Below are positions 15,903 to 24,055 of a stretch of DNA of 64,000 bases, piece by piece. A program made the position numbers and the translations under genes. Every line of letters begins with the position of its first letter. The stretch's first letter is position 1. The notes below the pieces were generated by a model, which was not told the origin of the DNA, ran no database searches, and saw only the letters and a program-made list of their open reading frames with translations. Source of the stretch: JAEYFP01 sp047602645 (lineage in GTDB: Bacteria; Bacillota; Clostridia; Lachnospirales; Lachnospiraceae); assembly GCA_047602645.1 (NCBI GenBank), contig JASGGU010000007.1, forward strand, positions 24,016 through 88,015. Reading direction: 5' to 3'.

Positions 15903-17753
15903 ATGGAAAATAAAATGTTTTGCTATCAATGCCAGGAAACTGCAGGAAACACCGGTTGTACCGTATCGGGAGTCTGTGGAAAGAAGCCGGAGGTGGCGGC
16001 TATGCAGGATCTGCTGATCTACGTGACCAAAGGGATTTCCGCCGTTACCACACAGCTGAGAGAGGAAGGGGGAACAATTTCTCAGGATGTAAACCACATG
16101 ATTACCCTGAATTTGTTTACCACCATTACGAACGCCAATTTTGACGAAGATGCGATAGTCGCCCGCATAATCGAAACACTGGATAAGAAGAGGGAACTGC
16201 TCTTGCAGGTTGACAATACAGCAGGTTTGCCTGCAGCATCAAAGTGGGAGTCAAATCATCGGAAAGAATTTGTGGCCAAGGCCGCGGAAGTAGGTGTGCT
16301 TTCTACAGAAAATGAGGATGTGCGCAGTCTGCGGGAATTAATTACTTATGGTTTGAAAGGACTTTCCGCTTACTCAAAGCACGCCAATGCCCTGCTGCAG
16401 GATGATGAAGAAGTGGACGCTTTTTTACAGAGCGCCCTTGCCAAAACATTGGATGATTCCCTGCGAGCGGAGGATCTCATTGCGCTCACGCTGGAAACCG
16501 GTAAATACGGCGTAAACGGTATGGCTTTGTTGGATAAGGCAAATACCACTGCCTACGGCAATCCTGAAATTACAAAGGTAAATATCGGAGTTGGAACGCG
16601 CCCCGGTATTCTGATTTCCGGTCATGATCTGCGGGATATGGAGTTGCTGCTCAAACAAACCGAGGGTACCGGTGTGGATGTGTACACGCATTCTGAGATG
16701 CTGCCGGCACACTACTATCCGGCCTTCAAAAAGTATGCGCACTTTGTGGGCAACTACGGCAACGCCTGGTGGAAGCAGAAGGAGGAGTTTGAGAGCTTCA
16801 ACGGCCCGATTCTGATGACGACCAACTGTATCGTTCCGCCAAAGGATAGCTATAAGGACCGTCTGTATACGACCGGCGCTGCAGGCTTTCCCGGCTGCAG
16901 GCATATTTCCGGCAGCATCGGTGAAGAGAAGGATTTCTCTGGGATAATTGAACATGCCAAGAGGTGTGCGCCGCCTGCTGAAATTGAGCACGGGGAAATC
17001 ATCGGCGGCTTTGCCCATAATCAGGTATTGGCATTGGCTGACACCGTGGTGGACGCCGTGAAGTCAGGAGCCATCAAGAAGTTTGTAGTCATGGCAGGCT
17101 GTGACGGACGCGCGAAGTCCAGAAACTATTACACCGATTTTGCCAAGGCGCTTCCGAAGGATACGGTGATCCTGACCGCGGGCTGTGCCAAGTATAAGTA
17201 TAACAAATTGGAGCTCGGCGATATCGGCGGAATTCCCCGTGTGCTGGACGCCGGCCAGTGCAACGATTCTTATTCGCTGGCGGTAATCGCGCTCAAACTG
17301 AAGGAAGTCTTCGAACTCGATGATATCAACGATCTGCCGATTGTTTACAACATTGCGTGGTATGAGCAGAAAGCAGTGATTGTTTTGCTGGCGCTTCTGT
17401 ATCTCGGTGTGAAAAATATCCACCTGGGCCCGACACTCCCGGCGTTTCTTTCTCCGAACGTGGCAAAGGTCCTGATAGAAAATTTCGGAATCGCAGGGAT
17501 CGGCACTGTGGAAGAGGATATGGATTTATTCTTTGGTGATGAGACAAAGGAATCGTCCGGTATCACAACAGATATGACAATCGGAGAGATTCTGCTCGGG
17601 TATCCGGATGCAGCCTCTGTCCTGATGGCAAGCGGTATGCACTGTCTGGGCTGTCCTTCCTCCCAGATGGAATCCCTTGCAGATGCCTGTGCGGTTCATG
17701 GAATTGATGTAAATAGTCTCATGGAGGAGCTGAACCGCCAGCTTCACGCATAA
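15903..17753 (+). CDS. hcp: Hybrid cluster protein (hydroxylamine reductase) with C-terminal DUF1858 domain
   Basis: 616 aa, about 60 longer than usual. The N-terminal Cys motif C7-X2-C10-X8-C19-X5-C25 (FCYQCQETAGNTGC) binds the first Fe-S cluster. Hybrid-cluster ligands are seen around GFPGCRHI, AGCDGR, AGCAKYKYN and DAGQCNDSYS. After the usual end, residues about 552-616 form the hybrid-cluster-associated redox disulfide domain (DUF1858 type) with MHCLGCPSSQ. Known for the family: reduction of NO or hydroxylamine in the cytosol under nitrosative stress. RBS GGAGGAGAA precedes the ATG. Expression is probably controlled by the HcpR-type box at 15806. Confidence 0.96.
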   Translation: MENKMFCYQCQETAGNTGCTVSGVCGKKPEVAAMQDLLIYVTKGISAVTTQLREEGGTISQDVNHMITLNLFTTITNANFDEDAIVARIIETLDKKRELLLQVDNTAGLPAASKWESNHRKEFVAKAAEVGVLSTENEDVRSLRELITYGLKGLSAYSKHANALLQDDEEVDAFLQSALAKTLDDSLRAEDLIALTLETGKYGVNGMALLDKANTTAYGNPEITKVNIGVGTRPGILISGHDLRDMELLLKQTEGTGVDVYTHSEMLPAHYYPAFKKYAHFVGNYGNAWWKQKEEFESFNGPILMTTNCIVPPKDSYKDRLYTTGAAGFPGCRHISGSIGEEKDFSGIIEHAKRCAPPAEIEHGEIIGGFAHNQVLALADTVVDAVKSGAIKKFVVMAGCDGRAKSRNYYTDFAKALPKDTVILTAGCAKYKYNKLELGDIGGIPRVLDAGQCNDSYSLAVIALKLKEVFELDDINDLPIVYNIAWYEQKAVIVLLALLYLGVKNIHLGPTLPAFLSPNVAKVLIENFGIAGIGTVEEDMDLFFGDETKESSGITTDMTIGEILLGYPDAASVLMASGMHCLGCPSSQMESLADACAVHGIDVNSLMEELNRQLHA

Positions 17754-17899
17754 AATAAAATTGCTGCGGGATGATATTAAAAAAGGTGTTTGAGATCAAG
17801 TATTCTTAAAAAGATATTGGTTGACGGTGAGCGTCCCCTGCTCTATTATAAAATAAAAAGACGCGCCGACGGGAGTCTTGCCGCCGGAGGGGAGGCTTT

Positions 17900-18286
17900 G
17901 TGAACATCAGGGATCGGCTTAACAATATAAAAGTGCAGATACCGGCAGTGTATCTCGCTCTTAAGAAAAATGAGACGCCCTGGTATGCAAAAGTGCTGGC
18001 GGGTATTACGATTGTATATGTACTCTCCCCGGTGGATCTTGTGCCGGATTTTATTCCGGTGCTGGGCTATCTGGATGATGTGGTGATATTGCCGCTGCTG
18101 ATCGCAGCGACGAGAAAGTTGATTCCGGACAGCATTATGGAGGAATGTGAGCGGGAAGCGAAAATGATTTGGCAGTCCGGAAAGCCAAAGCGGTGGTATT
18201 TTGCAGTTCCCATTGTTGTCATCTGGCTTTTAATTTTGCTCGCGGTAATCAGGCTGATATGCCGGACCGCGGGCATTTCCTATTGA
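17900..18286 (+). CDS. DUF1232 (YkvA-type) membrane protein
   Basis: 128 aa from a GTG start after GGAGGGGAGG. The DUF1232 core is clear: TPWYAKVLAGITIVYVLSPV, then DLVPDFIPVLGYLDDVVI, followed by a C-terminal membrane helix (residues about 103-122). Function of the family is unknown. It precedes the YitT gene by 25 bp and may share its transcript. Confidence 0.85.
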   Translation: MNIRDRLNNIKVQIPAVYLALKKNETPWYAKVLAGITIVYVLSPVDLVPDFIPVLGYLDDVVILPLLIAATRKLIPDSIMEECEREAKMIWQSGKPKRWYFAVPIVVIWLLILLAVIRLICRTAGISY

Positions 18287-18311
18287 CTGTTTCAGAGAGG
18301 AGTCGGCGAAA

Positions 18312-19193
18312 ATGGAAGAGGGACACACGGAAAGAAGAAAGCTTTTGGAAACGGATCTTGTCAGGATTTTCATTGTAACGGTTTCGGCTTTTGTACTCGC
18401 AGTCAACTTAAAAAGCTTTGTATGGGCGGGGCAGCTCGTGCCGGGAGGCTTAAGCGGCATTACCGTGCTGCTGCAGCGTGTATTTGTTCGTTATTTTGAT
18501 GTTTCACTGCCTTATACACCGATTTATCTGCTGTTCAATGCCGGTCCGATTCTGTTGAGTCTGCGTAATCTGGGGAAAAAGTTTACGCTGTATTCCATTA
18601 TCATGATTGTATTGAGCAGTATTTTTACAGATCTGCTGCCTGATATCACCATCACATATCAGCTTCCGCTCATCAGTATTTTTGGCGGTTTGATCAATGG
18701 TGCCGTGATATCGGCCTGTTTGGTTGCAAATGCGACAAGCGGCGGCCTGGATTTTATAGCGGTGTATTTTTCTGAAAAACGGGGAATCGATGCATGGAAT
18801 TCAATTCTGGCATTCAATGCGTTTACTATTTGTATTTCAGGCTATTTGTTCGGCTGGGACACAGCGCTCTATTCGATTATTTTTCAGTATACCTCCACAC
18901 AGATTGTAAAGACGCTGTATCGCAGATATAAGCAGGATACGCTGCTGATTATCACGGAGAAGCCGCAGGCGGTTTATGAGTGCATAAATAAAGCGACACA
19001 TCACGATGCCACGCTGTTTACGGGAGAGGGCTGTTATCGCAGGGAAGAACGCAAAATGGTCTATTCCGTCGTAGCGGGAGATGAGGTCCGAAAGGTGACA
19101 GAGTTGATCAGACAGGTAGACGACGCAGCGTTTGTCAATGTTATCCGTACGGAGCAGATCGGCGGCCGGTTCTATCGCCGGCCAAACGAATGA
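18312..19193 (+). CDS. YitT-family membrane protein (DUF161 + DUF2179)
   Basis: 293 aa. Five to six membrane segments occupy the first 210 residues with the family motif VPGGLSGITVLLQR and ATSGGLDFIAVYFS. A soluble C-terminal DUF2179 domain follows (residues about 220-290, YSVVAGDEVRKVTELIRQVD). Function is unknown; such proteins are common in Firmicutes, usually in several copies. Confidence 0.9.
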   Translation: MEEGHTERRKLLETDLVRIFIVTVSAFVLAVNLKSFVWAGQLVPGGLSGITVLLQRVFVRYFDVSLPYTPIYLLFNAGPILLSLRNLGKKFTLYSIIMIVLSSIFTDLLPDITITYQLPLISIFGGLINGAVISACLVANATSGGLDFIAVYFSEKRGIDAWNSILAFNAFTICISGYLFGWDTALYSIIFQYTSTQIVKTLYRRYKQDTLLIITEKPQAVYECINKATHHDATLFTGEGCYRREERKMVYSVVAGDEVRKVTELIRQVDDAAFVNVIRTEQIGGRFYRRPNE

Positions 19194-19195
19194 TG

Positions 19196-19223
19196 CCGCA
19201 AATACAAAATGCTGTATTTGCGG
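19196..19223 (+). terminator. Hairpin after the YitT gene
   Basis: CCGCAAATACA pairs perfectly with TGTATTTGCGG. There is no T-tract, so termination is uncertain; it overlaps the approach to the tRNA-Leu promoter. Confidence 0.5.
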
Positions 19224-19225
19224 AA

Positions 19226-19254
19226 TTGACAAGCTGCCGGCCATATGCTAACAT
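19226..19254 (+). promoter_or_regulatory. Promoter of tRNA-Leu
   Basis: TTGACA (19226-19231), 17-bp spacer, TAACAT (19249-19254). The tRNA begins 18 bp downstream. Confidence 0.75.
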
Positions 19255-19271
19255 ATTGAATGTTCGGTAAC

Positions 19272-19351
19272 GCGGGTGTGGCGGAATTGGCAGACGCGCT
19301 AGATTTAGGTTCTAGTGGGCAACCGTGCAGGTTCAAGTCCTGTCACCCGCA
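19272..19351 (+). tRNA. tRNA-Leu (anticodon TAG)
   Basis: GCGGGTG pairs with CACCCGC. The anticodon arm CTAGA-TTTAGGT-TCTAG gives TAG. A variable arm is present, as in class II tRNAs. It marks the left border of an AT-rich accessory region. Confidence 0.95.
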
Positions 19352-19356
19352 TCAAA

Positions 19357-19400
19357 TTAAAGTCATGTTTGAGGATTGAATTCATACATGACTTTTTTTC
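19357..19400 (+). repeat. Terminator-repeat copy 1 at the tRNA-Leu 3' side
   Basis: TTAAAGTCATGTTTGAGGAT continues to ATTCATACATGACTTTTTTT and acts as the tRNA terminator (13 of 14 stem pairs). A near-identical copy occurs at 23259. The 23-nt left part differs at one base and the 18-nt right part is identical. Confidence 0.8.
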
Positions 19401-19465
19401 TTTTTTTTTATGATAACATAGAAATAGCATAAGATTACAATTGTTGATGTTAAACGAGGTGGAAA

Positions 19466-19963
19466 ATGAAAATACAAACAGAGCGCTTGGAGCTAATTCC
19501 TTTAACGCCAGACCAATTGAAACTATGGATAGAAAACATTGATGCACTTGAAAAAGAATTAAACTGTTCTTACAAGGCCGAACCGATGGAGGGTGTTTTC
19601 CTTGATATAGTAAAATCACAGTCAGAGAAAACCCAAGATGATAGCGATAACTATTTATGGCATAGTTTTTGGCTTCTGATTCGTACAAGTGACAGGACTG
19701 TAGTTGGCTCGGCTGATTTCAAAGATATTCCAAACAAAAGTGGTGAAGTAGAAATTGGCTATGGTTTGGGTAAAGCGTATGAACATAATGGATATATGAC
19801 GGAAGCCGTAAAAGCAATGTGTGAATGGGCATTAAAACAAGAATCCGTTATGTCTGTTATTGCCGAAACAGATTTGGATGGACTTGCCTCTCAAAGAATA
19901 TTGGAGAGGTGTCAATTCAAAAAATACAAACAATTGGAAACGCTTTGGTGGAAATTAGGCTGA
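19466..19963 (+). CDS. GNAT acetyltransferase (RimJ/RimL type)
   Basis: 165 aa; RBS GAGGTGG. It begins MKIQTERLELIPLTPDQLKL and has the acetyl-CoA-binding region GEVEIGYGLGKAYEHNGYMTE (key residues at about 92-112) plus the C-terminal ASQRILERCQFK. Family members acetylate amino groups of proteins or small molecules. The gene is AT-richer than the genes left of tRNA-Leu and is the first gene of the accessory region, followed by a palindrome. Confidence 0.88.
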   Translation: MKIQTERLELIPLTPDQLKLWIENIDALEKELNCSYKAEPMEGVFLDIVKSQSEKTQDDSDNYLWHSFWLLIRTSDRTVVGSADFKDIPNKSGEVEIGYGLGKAYEHNGYMTEAVKAMCEWALKQESVMSVIAETDLDGLASQRILERCQFKKYKQLETLWWKLG

Positions 19964-20063
19964 TTGTGCTGATTTCTTAAATAACATAATCACGGTGCAA
20001 TGACAGTTGAAATCTTTATCTCAAAACAGGACGTCATCCAGATTTGACATTACTCACAAAATT

Positions 20064-20107
20064 ATTAGTCTGAAACAAATGCATCTCTGCATTTGTTTCA
20101 GACTAAT
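20064..20107. repeat. Palindrome A, 20-bp perfect stem
   Basis: ATTAGTCTGAAACAAATGCA (20064-20083), loop TCTC, and its exact reverse complement (20088-20107). A TATACT -10-like sequence follows at about 20115, ahead of the VOC gene. It may be a bidirectional terminator and belongs to a loose family of palindromes that separate single genes here. Confidence 0.75.
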
Positions 20108-20192
20108 TTCTATGATATACTAAAGATAATACCAGCTAAAATCTTAATAAAGTTTTATACTGTTTATATTTAAGGAAAAGAGGGGATTCATT

Positions 20193-20567
20193 ATGGTTCG
20201 GAATATAGCTATTGGCGACTTGACCATCGACTGTGCTGACGCTTACCGAGCCCGGGAGTTTTACTCTGAACTTACGGGATGGGAAAAGACGATAGCCTTT
20301 GATTGTCTGGCATTGAAAGCTTATAACGGCATGATGCTTTTATTTGCAGAAACTGATGATATATCCTATAATCCGCCCGTTTGGCCGGAAGAACAGGGCA
20401 AGCAGCAGAAACAAATGCACTTTAATTTTCAGGTTGATGATTTAACTTCAGCTGTGGAAGAAGCAATTTGTCTTGGTGCATCCAAATCTGCCGCACAATT
20501 CGGCGGGGATCATTTTGTAACGATGCTTGATACCGAAGGGCATCCGTTTTGTCTATGCAAAAAATGA
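20193..20567 (+). CDS. VOC-family (glyoxalase-like) protein
   Basis: 124 aa; GAGGGGATT upstream of the ATG. The translation starts MVRNIAIGDLTIDCADAYRA, then REFYSELTGWEK, the beta-alpha-beta-beta-beta module start, and ends with GGDHFVTMLDTEGHPFCLC. Similar small VOC proteins bind or modify small molecules; no substrate can be named. Flanked on both sides by palindromes A and B. Confidence 0.85.
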   Translation: MVRNIAIGDLTIDCADAYRAREFYSELTGWEKTIAFDCLALKAYNGMMLLFAETDDISYNPPVWPEEQGKQQKQMHFNFQVDDLTSAVEEAICLGASKSAAQFGGDHFVTMLDTEGHPFCLCKK

Positions 20568-20651
20568 ACATAGCAGTAAGACGATAACGTCTATCCTGCC
20601 GATTAAACCTTGGCTGCCTACGCATCTATTTTGACCCAATAATACAAGGTT

Positions 20652-20694
20652 ATCAGGCTAAGATAGATGCGGATTGTATCTATCTTAGCCTGAT
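20652..20694. repeat. Palindrome B, 17-bp perfect stem
   Basis: ATCAGGCTAAGATAGAT (20652-20668) and its exact reverse complement (20678-20694). It is preceded at 20622 by the motif GCATCTATTTTGACCCA, which recurs at 21608, 21978 and (one change) 26176. Confidence 0.75.
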
Positions 20695-20744
20695 TATTTA
20701 TATAATCCAGTAGATTGACAAACTGAAATTCTTGGGTGACGGAA

Positions 20745-21527
20745 ATGATAGGGATATATGATTGCTTTGGCTATGGTGCAAGTTATGACGTGCCTTTTGA
20801 AGAAAGATATAAATTGATAAAAAAAGCCGGTTTTGATTGCGTAATGCTGTGGTGGAGTGACAAATTCGGCAGAGGCACTGGTTATCAGAAAGATGTTTCA
20901 TTTGCAAGAAATGCAGGCTTGTATATAGAAAACATTCACGCGCCAGTTCATGAGCAAAACTGCCTGTCATCAGACAATTTGGATGGAGAAAGCGTATTTC
21001 AAAGTTATTTGCAATGCGTAAAAGATTGCTTTAAGAATAATATAGCAACAATGGTTATTCATTTACCGAATGATGAGCATCCTATCAACAATTTAGGTAT
21101 TAAAAGATTGGAAAACGTTATCAGTGAGGCAGAAAAAGAGGATGTTCAAGTTGCTTTTGAAAATCTGAGTAATATTAAAAATTTGGCGCTGATATTAGAT
21201 ACATTCCAATCAAAAAATGTGGGATATTGTTATGATAGTTGTCATCACCAAAATTACGCTGTTAATGATGATCTGTTGAAACTATACGGAAATCAATTAA
21301 TGGCCCTACATTTACAAGATAATGGTGGAAAGTATAATCAACATCAGTTGCCATTTGATGGCGGTATAGATTGGGTTAGTGTCATGAAGAAAATAGCGAT
21401 TACTGGATACCAAGGCGCTACATCCTTGGAGCCCATGAATTGGGACTATGAATATCTATCGATTCAGCAGTTTCTAAATTTGGCATATAAAAAAGCAAAA
21501 AAATTAGATGAAATGAGAAAAATATAA
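20745..21527 (+). CDS. Sugar phosphate isomerase/epimerase-type TIM-barrel protein
   Basis: 260 aa from the ATG at 20745 (GGGTGA upstream; an in-frame GTG at 20736 is the alternative). Metal-site regions of the AP endonuclease family 2 barrel are visible: KAGFDCVMLWW, YIENIHAPVHE, TMVIHLPND, VAFENLSN, YCYDSCHHQNYA, LMALHLQDN and SLEPMNW. Family members isomerise or epimerise sugars, or act on related cyclic polyols, using a divalent metal. No partner pathway genes are adjacent. Confidence 0.88.
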   Translation: MIGIYDCFGYGASYDVPFEERYKLIKKAGFDCVMLWWSDKFGRGTGYQKDVSFARNAGLYIENIHAPVHEQNCLSSDNLDGESVFQSYLQCVKDCFKNNIATMVIHLPNDEHPINNLGIKRLENVISEAEKEDVQVAFENLSNIKNLALILDTFQSKNVGYCYDSCHHQNYAVNDDLLKLYGNQLMALHLQDNGGKYNQHQLPFDGGIDWVSVMKKIAITGYQGATSLEPMNWDYEYLSIQQFLNLAYKKAKKLDEMRKI

Positions 21528-21640
21528 ACTCCGATTTGTCGGAGAAATTATGGGCATAACATAAAATGGATGCCCACTTGTATATCAAAACGTAGGAAAC
21601 TTGTGATGCATTCATTTTGACCTAGTGACACAAGATTATT

Positions 21641-21678
21641 AGGCTGAAAAAGATGCAGAATCGTATTTTTTTTAGCCT
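21641..21678. repeat. Palindrome C, related to B
   Basis: AGGCTGAAAAA (21641-21651) pairs with TTTTTTAGCCT (21668-21678, one G-T pair) and is followed by GATTTTTTGTGTTATACT. The preceding GCATTCATTTTGACCTA at 21608 matches the motif before palindrome B. Confidence 0.7.
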
Positions 21679-21754
21679 GATTTTTTGTGTTATACTAAAT
21701 AGAAAAATAGTCCTTATGGTAACGTTGGTACGGTAAATTCTTGGGGGATATTAC

Positions 21755-21949
21755 ATGGAAAAGTTTGAATATAAAACACTGCTTACGGATGCAAAAGGCT
21801 TTTGGGGCGGTGAGGTTGACGCAGTGGCATTTCAAAACCAATTAAATGAGTTAGGTGCTGAAGGATGGGAATTAGTAAACAGCGTTTCAACGGCTCAAGC
21901 CCAAGGAACTACAAGATGGATTGTTTCAATTCTAAAAAGAAGACTATAA
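21755..21949 (+). CDS. DUF4177 family small protein
   Basis: 64 aa; GGGGGATATT lies before the ATG. The sequence MEKFEYKTLLTDAK, then LNELGAEGWELVNSV and WIVSILKR at the end, is the DUF4177 pattern. Function is unknown. Single-gene unit between palindrome C and a terminator. Confidence 0.85.
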   Translation: MEKFEYKTLLTDAKGFWGGEVDAVAFQNQLNELGAEGWELVNSVSTAQAQGTTRWIVSILKRRL

Positions 21950-21977
21950 ACTTAATGCGCTGGTAGCAGGGAATTAA

Positions 21978-21995
21978 GCATCTATTTTAACCTAA
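21978..21995 (+). repeat. Copy of the palindrome-associated motif
   Basis: GCATCTATTTTAACCTAA, matching the motifs at 20622 and 21608. The palindrome that normally follows is missing here, and an unrelated hairpin comes next. Confidence 0.6.
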
Positions 21996-22036
21996 TGAAA
22001 CACTACGTATGAACATCGAGTGTTCATAACGACAAA

Positions 22037-22066
22037 AACAGGCTGACGATTGTCGGCCTGTTTTTA
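22037..22066 (+). terminator. Terminator after the DUF4177 gene
   Basis: AACAGGCTGAC pairs with GTCGGCCTGTT (11 bp, one wobble) around a GATT loop and runs into TTTTT. Confidence 0.8.
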
Positions 22067-22181
22067 TTATGCAGAAAAACTCGCAATCGTATGAGCGATT
22101 ATAATATGTTATAATGTACAAAAGTAACATTATGGCTATAATAGAAATAATGCGAATATTAATATCCGCAAAGAATGACTA

Positions 22182-23078
22182 TTGGATGGTGATATTTTGA
22201 ATAAAACTGAAAGCAATAAGGGAACTCCTTTTTCAAGCAGTGTGAAACTTCATGACGAAATAGGGAATAAGAAAAAAGAACCCCTTTTAATAGCAAAAAG
22301 TTTATTTGAAAACGCCGAAGATTATTCTTTAGCTTCTCAAATAATCATGAAGCATAATCAGAATCTGGTTCCAGTTGTTTTTGTAAACTTGGCGTTTTCA
22401 TGTGAATTGTATTTGAAATCAATTTTGTTTCAATTTAAAAATAACAATACGAAGATTAATAAACACAAGTTATATGAATTATACAAATTGCTGCCATCCG
22501 AACAACAGATTGAAATTAAAAAGGATTTCTCATTTCAATGGGATAAAAAAGGCGATTTTGAATTTTTCTTTCAGGAGGTCAGCGAAACCTTTGTTTTTGC
22601 TCGATACATACATGAAAGAAATAGTGCCTGCTTTTCGTTAGAGTTATTCAATTTAGTGATAGCCGTAAGAAATTGTGCCAAAAATTTTCACAATGCGCAA
22701 ATTTTAGAAAGTAATAAAATAGCTTTAGAAAAATTAGAAGAATACAAGTTGACAAATATAGAACCCACACTGAAATTTTGGATTTATTATTCCGAAAACT
22801 ATGATTGCAATATTGAAATAGTTGTAAAAATCCTCATTGAAAATTTATGTGAATCACTCAAAAGTGATTACAATAATTATGAGTGTGGTAAAGAAAATGA
22901 TGATTGGGTTAGAGAACCCGCTTTAATTTTAAACTTCACAAGAAAGAGTTATATTTTTAGTGAAGAATACAATTGTATTGCAAACATTTCATCAAGTGTT
23001 TTTAAAAGGTTTGGATTTTCCACCACAGGACTCCGGACTAATGGTCATCAAGTCTTTTTACAGAAAGAAATAGAATAA
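22182..23078 (+). CDS. HEPN-type putative ribonuclease/nucleotide-binding protein
   Basis: About 298 aa. An alpha-helical N-terminal half resembles HEPN domains (NLAFSCELYLKSILF, KLYELYKLLP, FVFARYIHER), and R163-NCAKNF-H170 fits the R-X4-6-H catalytic signature. The C-terminal third has no recognised domain. The start is uncertain: TTG at 22182 or TTG at 22197 after GGATGGTGAT. HEPN proteins are RNases in toxin, abortive-infection and other conflict systems. It is a single gene in the AT-rich region with no obvious antitoxin. Confidence 0.65.
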   Translation: MDGDILNKTESNKGTPFSSSVKLHDEIGNKKKEPLLIAKSLFENAEDYSLASQIIMKHNQNLVPVVFVNLAFSCELYLKSILFQFKNNNTKINKHKLYELYKLLPSEQQIEIKKDFSFQWDKKGDFEFFFQEVSETFVFARYIHERNSACFSLELFNLVIAVRNCAKNFHNAQILESNKIALEKLEEYKLTNIEPTLKFWIYYSENYDCNIEIVVKILIENLCESLKSDYNNYECGKENDDWVREPALILNFTRKSYIFSEEYNCIANISSSVFKRFGFSTTGLRTNGHQVFLQKEIE

Positions 23079-23258
23079 TTGAGTGTGAGGCAACTATAAG
23101 GTGGATTGCTTGCTCATTATGATTATAATGGCATATTCAACGTGGTTAACAAAGAGTTATATTATCCATATAATCTGTGGTAATATTCGTTCGTTTGTGC
23201 CGTAAAGCCTTATTTTATAAAGGCTTTTAAGTTTGTCCTTATGAACACTCGTACCAAG

Positions 23259-23306
23259 TTAAAGTCATGTATGAGGATTGATGTGATTCATACATGACTT
23301 TTTATT
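23259..23306 (+). repeat. Terminator-repeat copy 2
   Basis: A near-copy of the tRNA-Leu terminator region, with a 14-bp perfect stem (AAAGTCATGTATGA with TCATACATGACTTT). Together with copy 1 it brackets 3.9 kb containing five genes, possibly as attachment-site-like boundaries. Confidence 0.75.
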
Positions 23307-23368
23307 TTATTTATGCTAAAATCAAGAGAAACACATATTATTTATATTCTACGAAAGGAAGCTGCTTT

Positions 23369-23914
23369 ATGGGGGTTGAGAATACAGATATTCAAGATGT
23401 AAAAATTATTGAATGCGAGAAGAAAACTGACAACAGAGGTTATTCGTATCCGATATACAGCAAAAATGAGTTGGTTAAAGCCGGAATCTTTTTTGAATAT
23501 ACGGAAGAGATTGTATACTTCTCCGAGAAAGCCGGTACGCTTTATGGAATACATTTTCAGAATGCTCCAAAAGCACAGGCAAAGCTGCTTTACTGCATAG
23601 AAGGAAGAGGAATTGATTATGCAATCGACCTACGAAACGGCTCTCTAACTTTTTTGAAATGGATTAGTGTGGAATTAAGTGCTGATAATCGAAAACAAAT
23701 CTATATTCCCAAAGGATTTGGTCATGTGTTCATTTCGCTGCAAGACAATACGAAAAATGTCATGCGCATTGACGAACCATTTGACTCAAATTATTCAAGA
23801 CAAATAGCCTACAATGATCCTGACATAGCAATCAAATATCCCATTGACACCCCCATATTGGCACCTCATGATATTCATGCACCTTTACTGGCGGACAGTG
23901 ATTTGAATCTTTAA
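23369..23914 (+). CDS. RmlC-like dTDP-4-dehydrorhamnose 3,5-epimerase family protein
   Basis: 181 aa from the ATG at 23369, which follows AAAGGAAG; an earlier in-frame start at 23294 lies in the repeat. RmlC features: DNRGYSYPIYSKNEL, GTLYGIHFQN with the catalytic His, KLLYCIEGRGIDYAIDLR, and YIPKGFGHVFISLQDN. Family enzymes epimerise the 4-keto sugar in dTDP-rhamnose synthesis. No other rml genes are nearby, so the actual sugar substrate is open. Confidence 0.85.
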   Translation: MGVENTDIQDVKIIECEKKTDNRGYSYPIYSKNELVKAGIFFEYTEEIVYFSEKAGTLYGIHFQNAPKAQAKLLYCIEGRGIDYAIDLRNGSLTFLKWISVELSADNRKQIYIPKGFGHVFISLQDNTKNVMRIDEPFDSNYSRQIAYNDPDIAIKYPIDTPILAPHDIHAPLLADSDLNL

Positions 23915-24055
23915 TGGTGGTTATGAGCATAATTGGAAAAGTATAATGTTTTTGAATTTTTGATTATATTATTTCAAAGCGTGACAGTTCGAATCCCTAT
24001 TTAAGAATAATGCGGTATCTCCATTTTCTGTGAAAGCTTTTCACCGACAGCTCAC

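Noticed and set aside
17754..17899. Possible riboswitch before the DUF1232 gene
   Set aside because: Some GC-rich complementarity near 17870, but no conserved riboswitch core could be recognised; treated as ordinary leader.
19966..22070. Integron-type gene cassette array with attC sites
   Set aside because: Single genes followed by palindromes suggested it, but the RYYYAAC and GTTRRRY core sites are not found at the right places and no integron integrase is present in the window.
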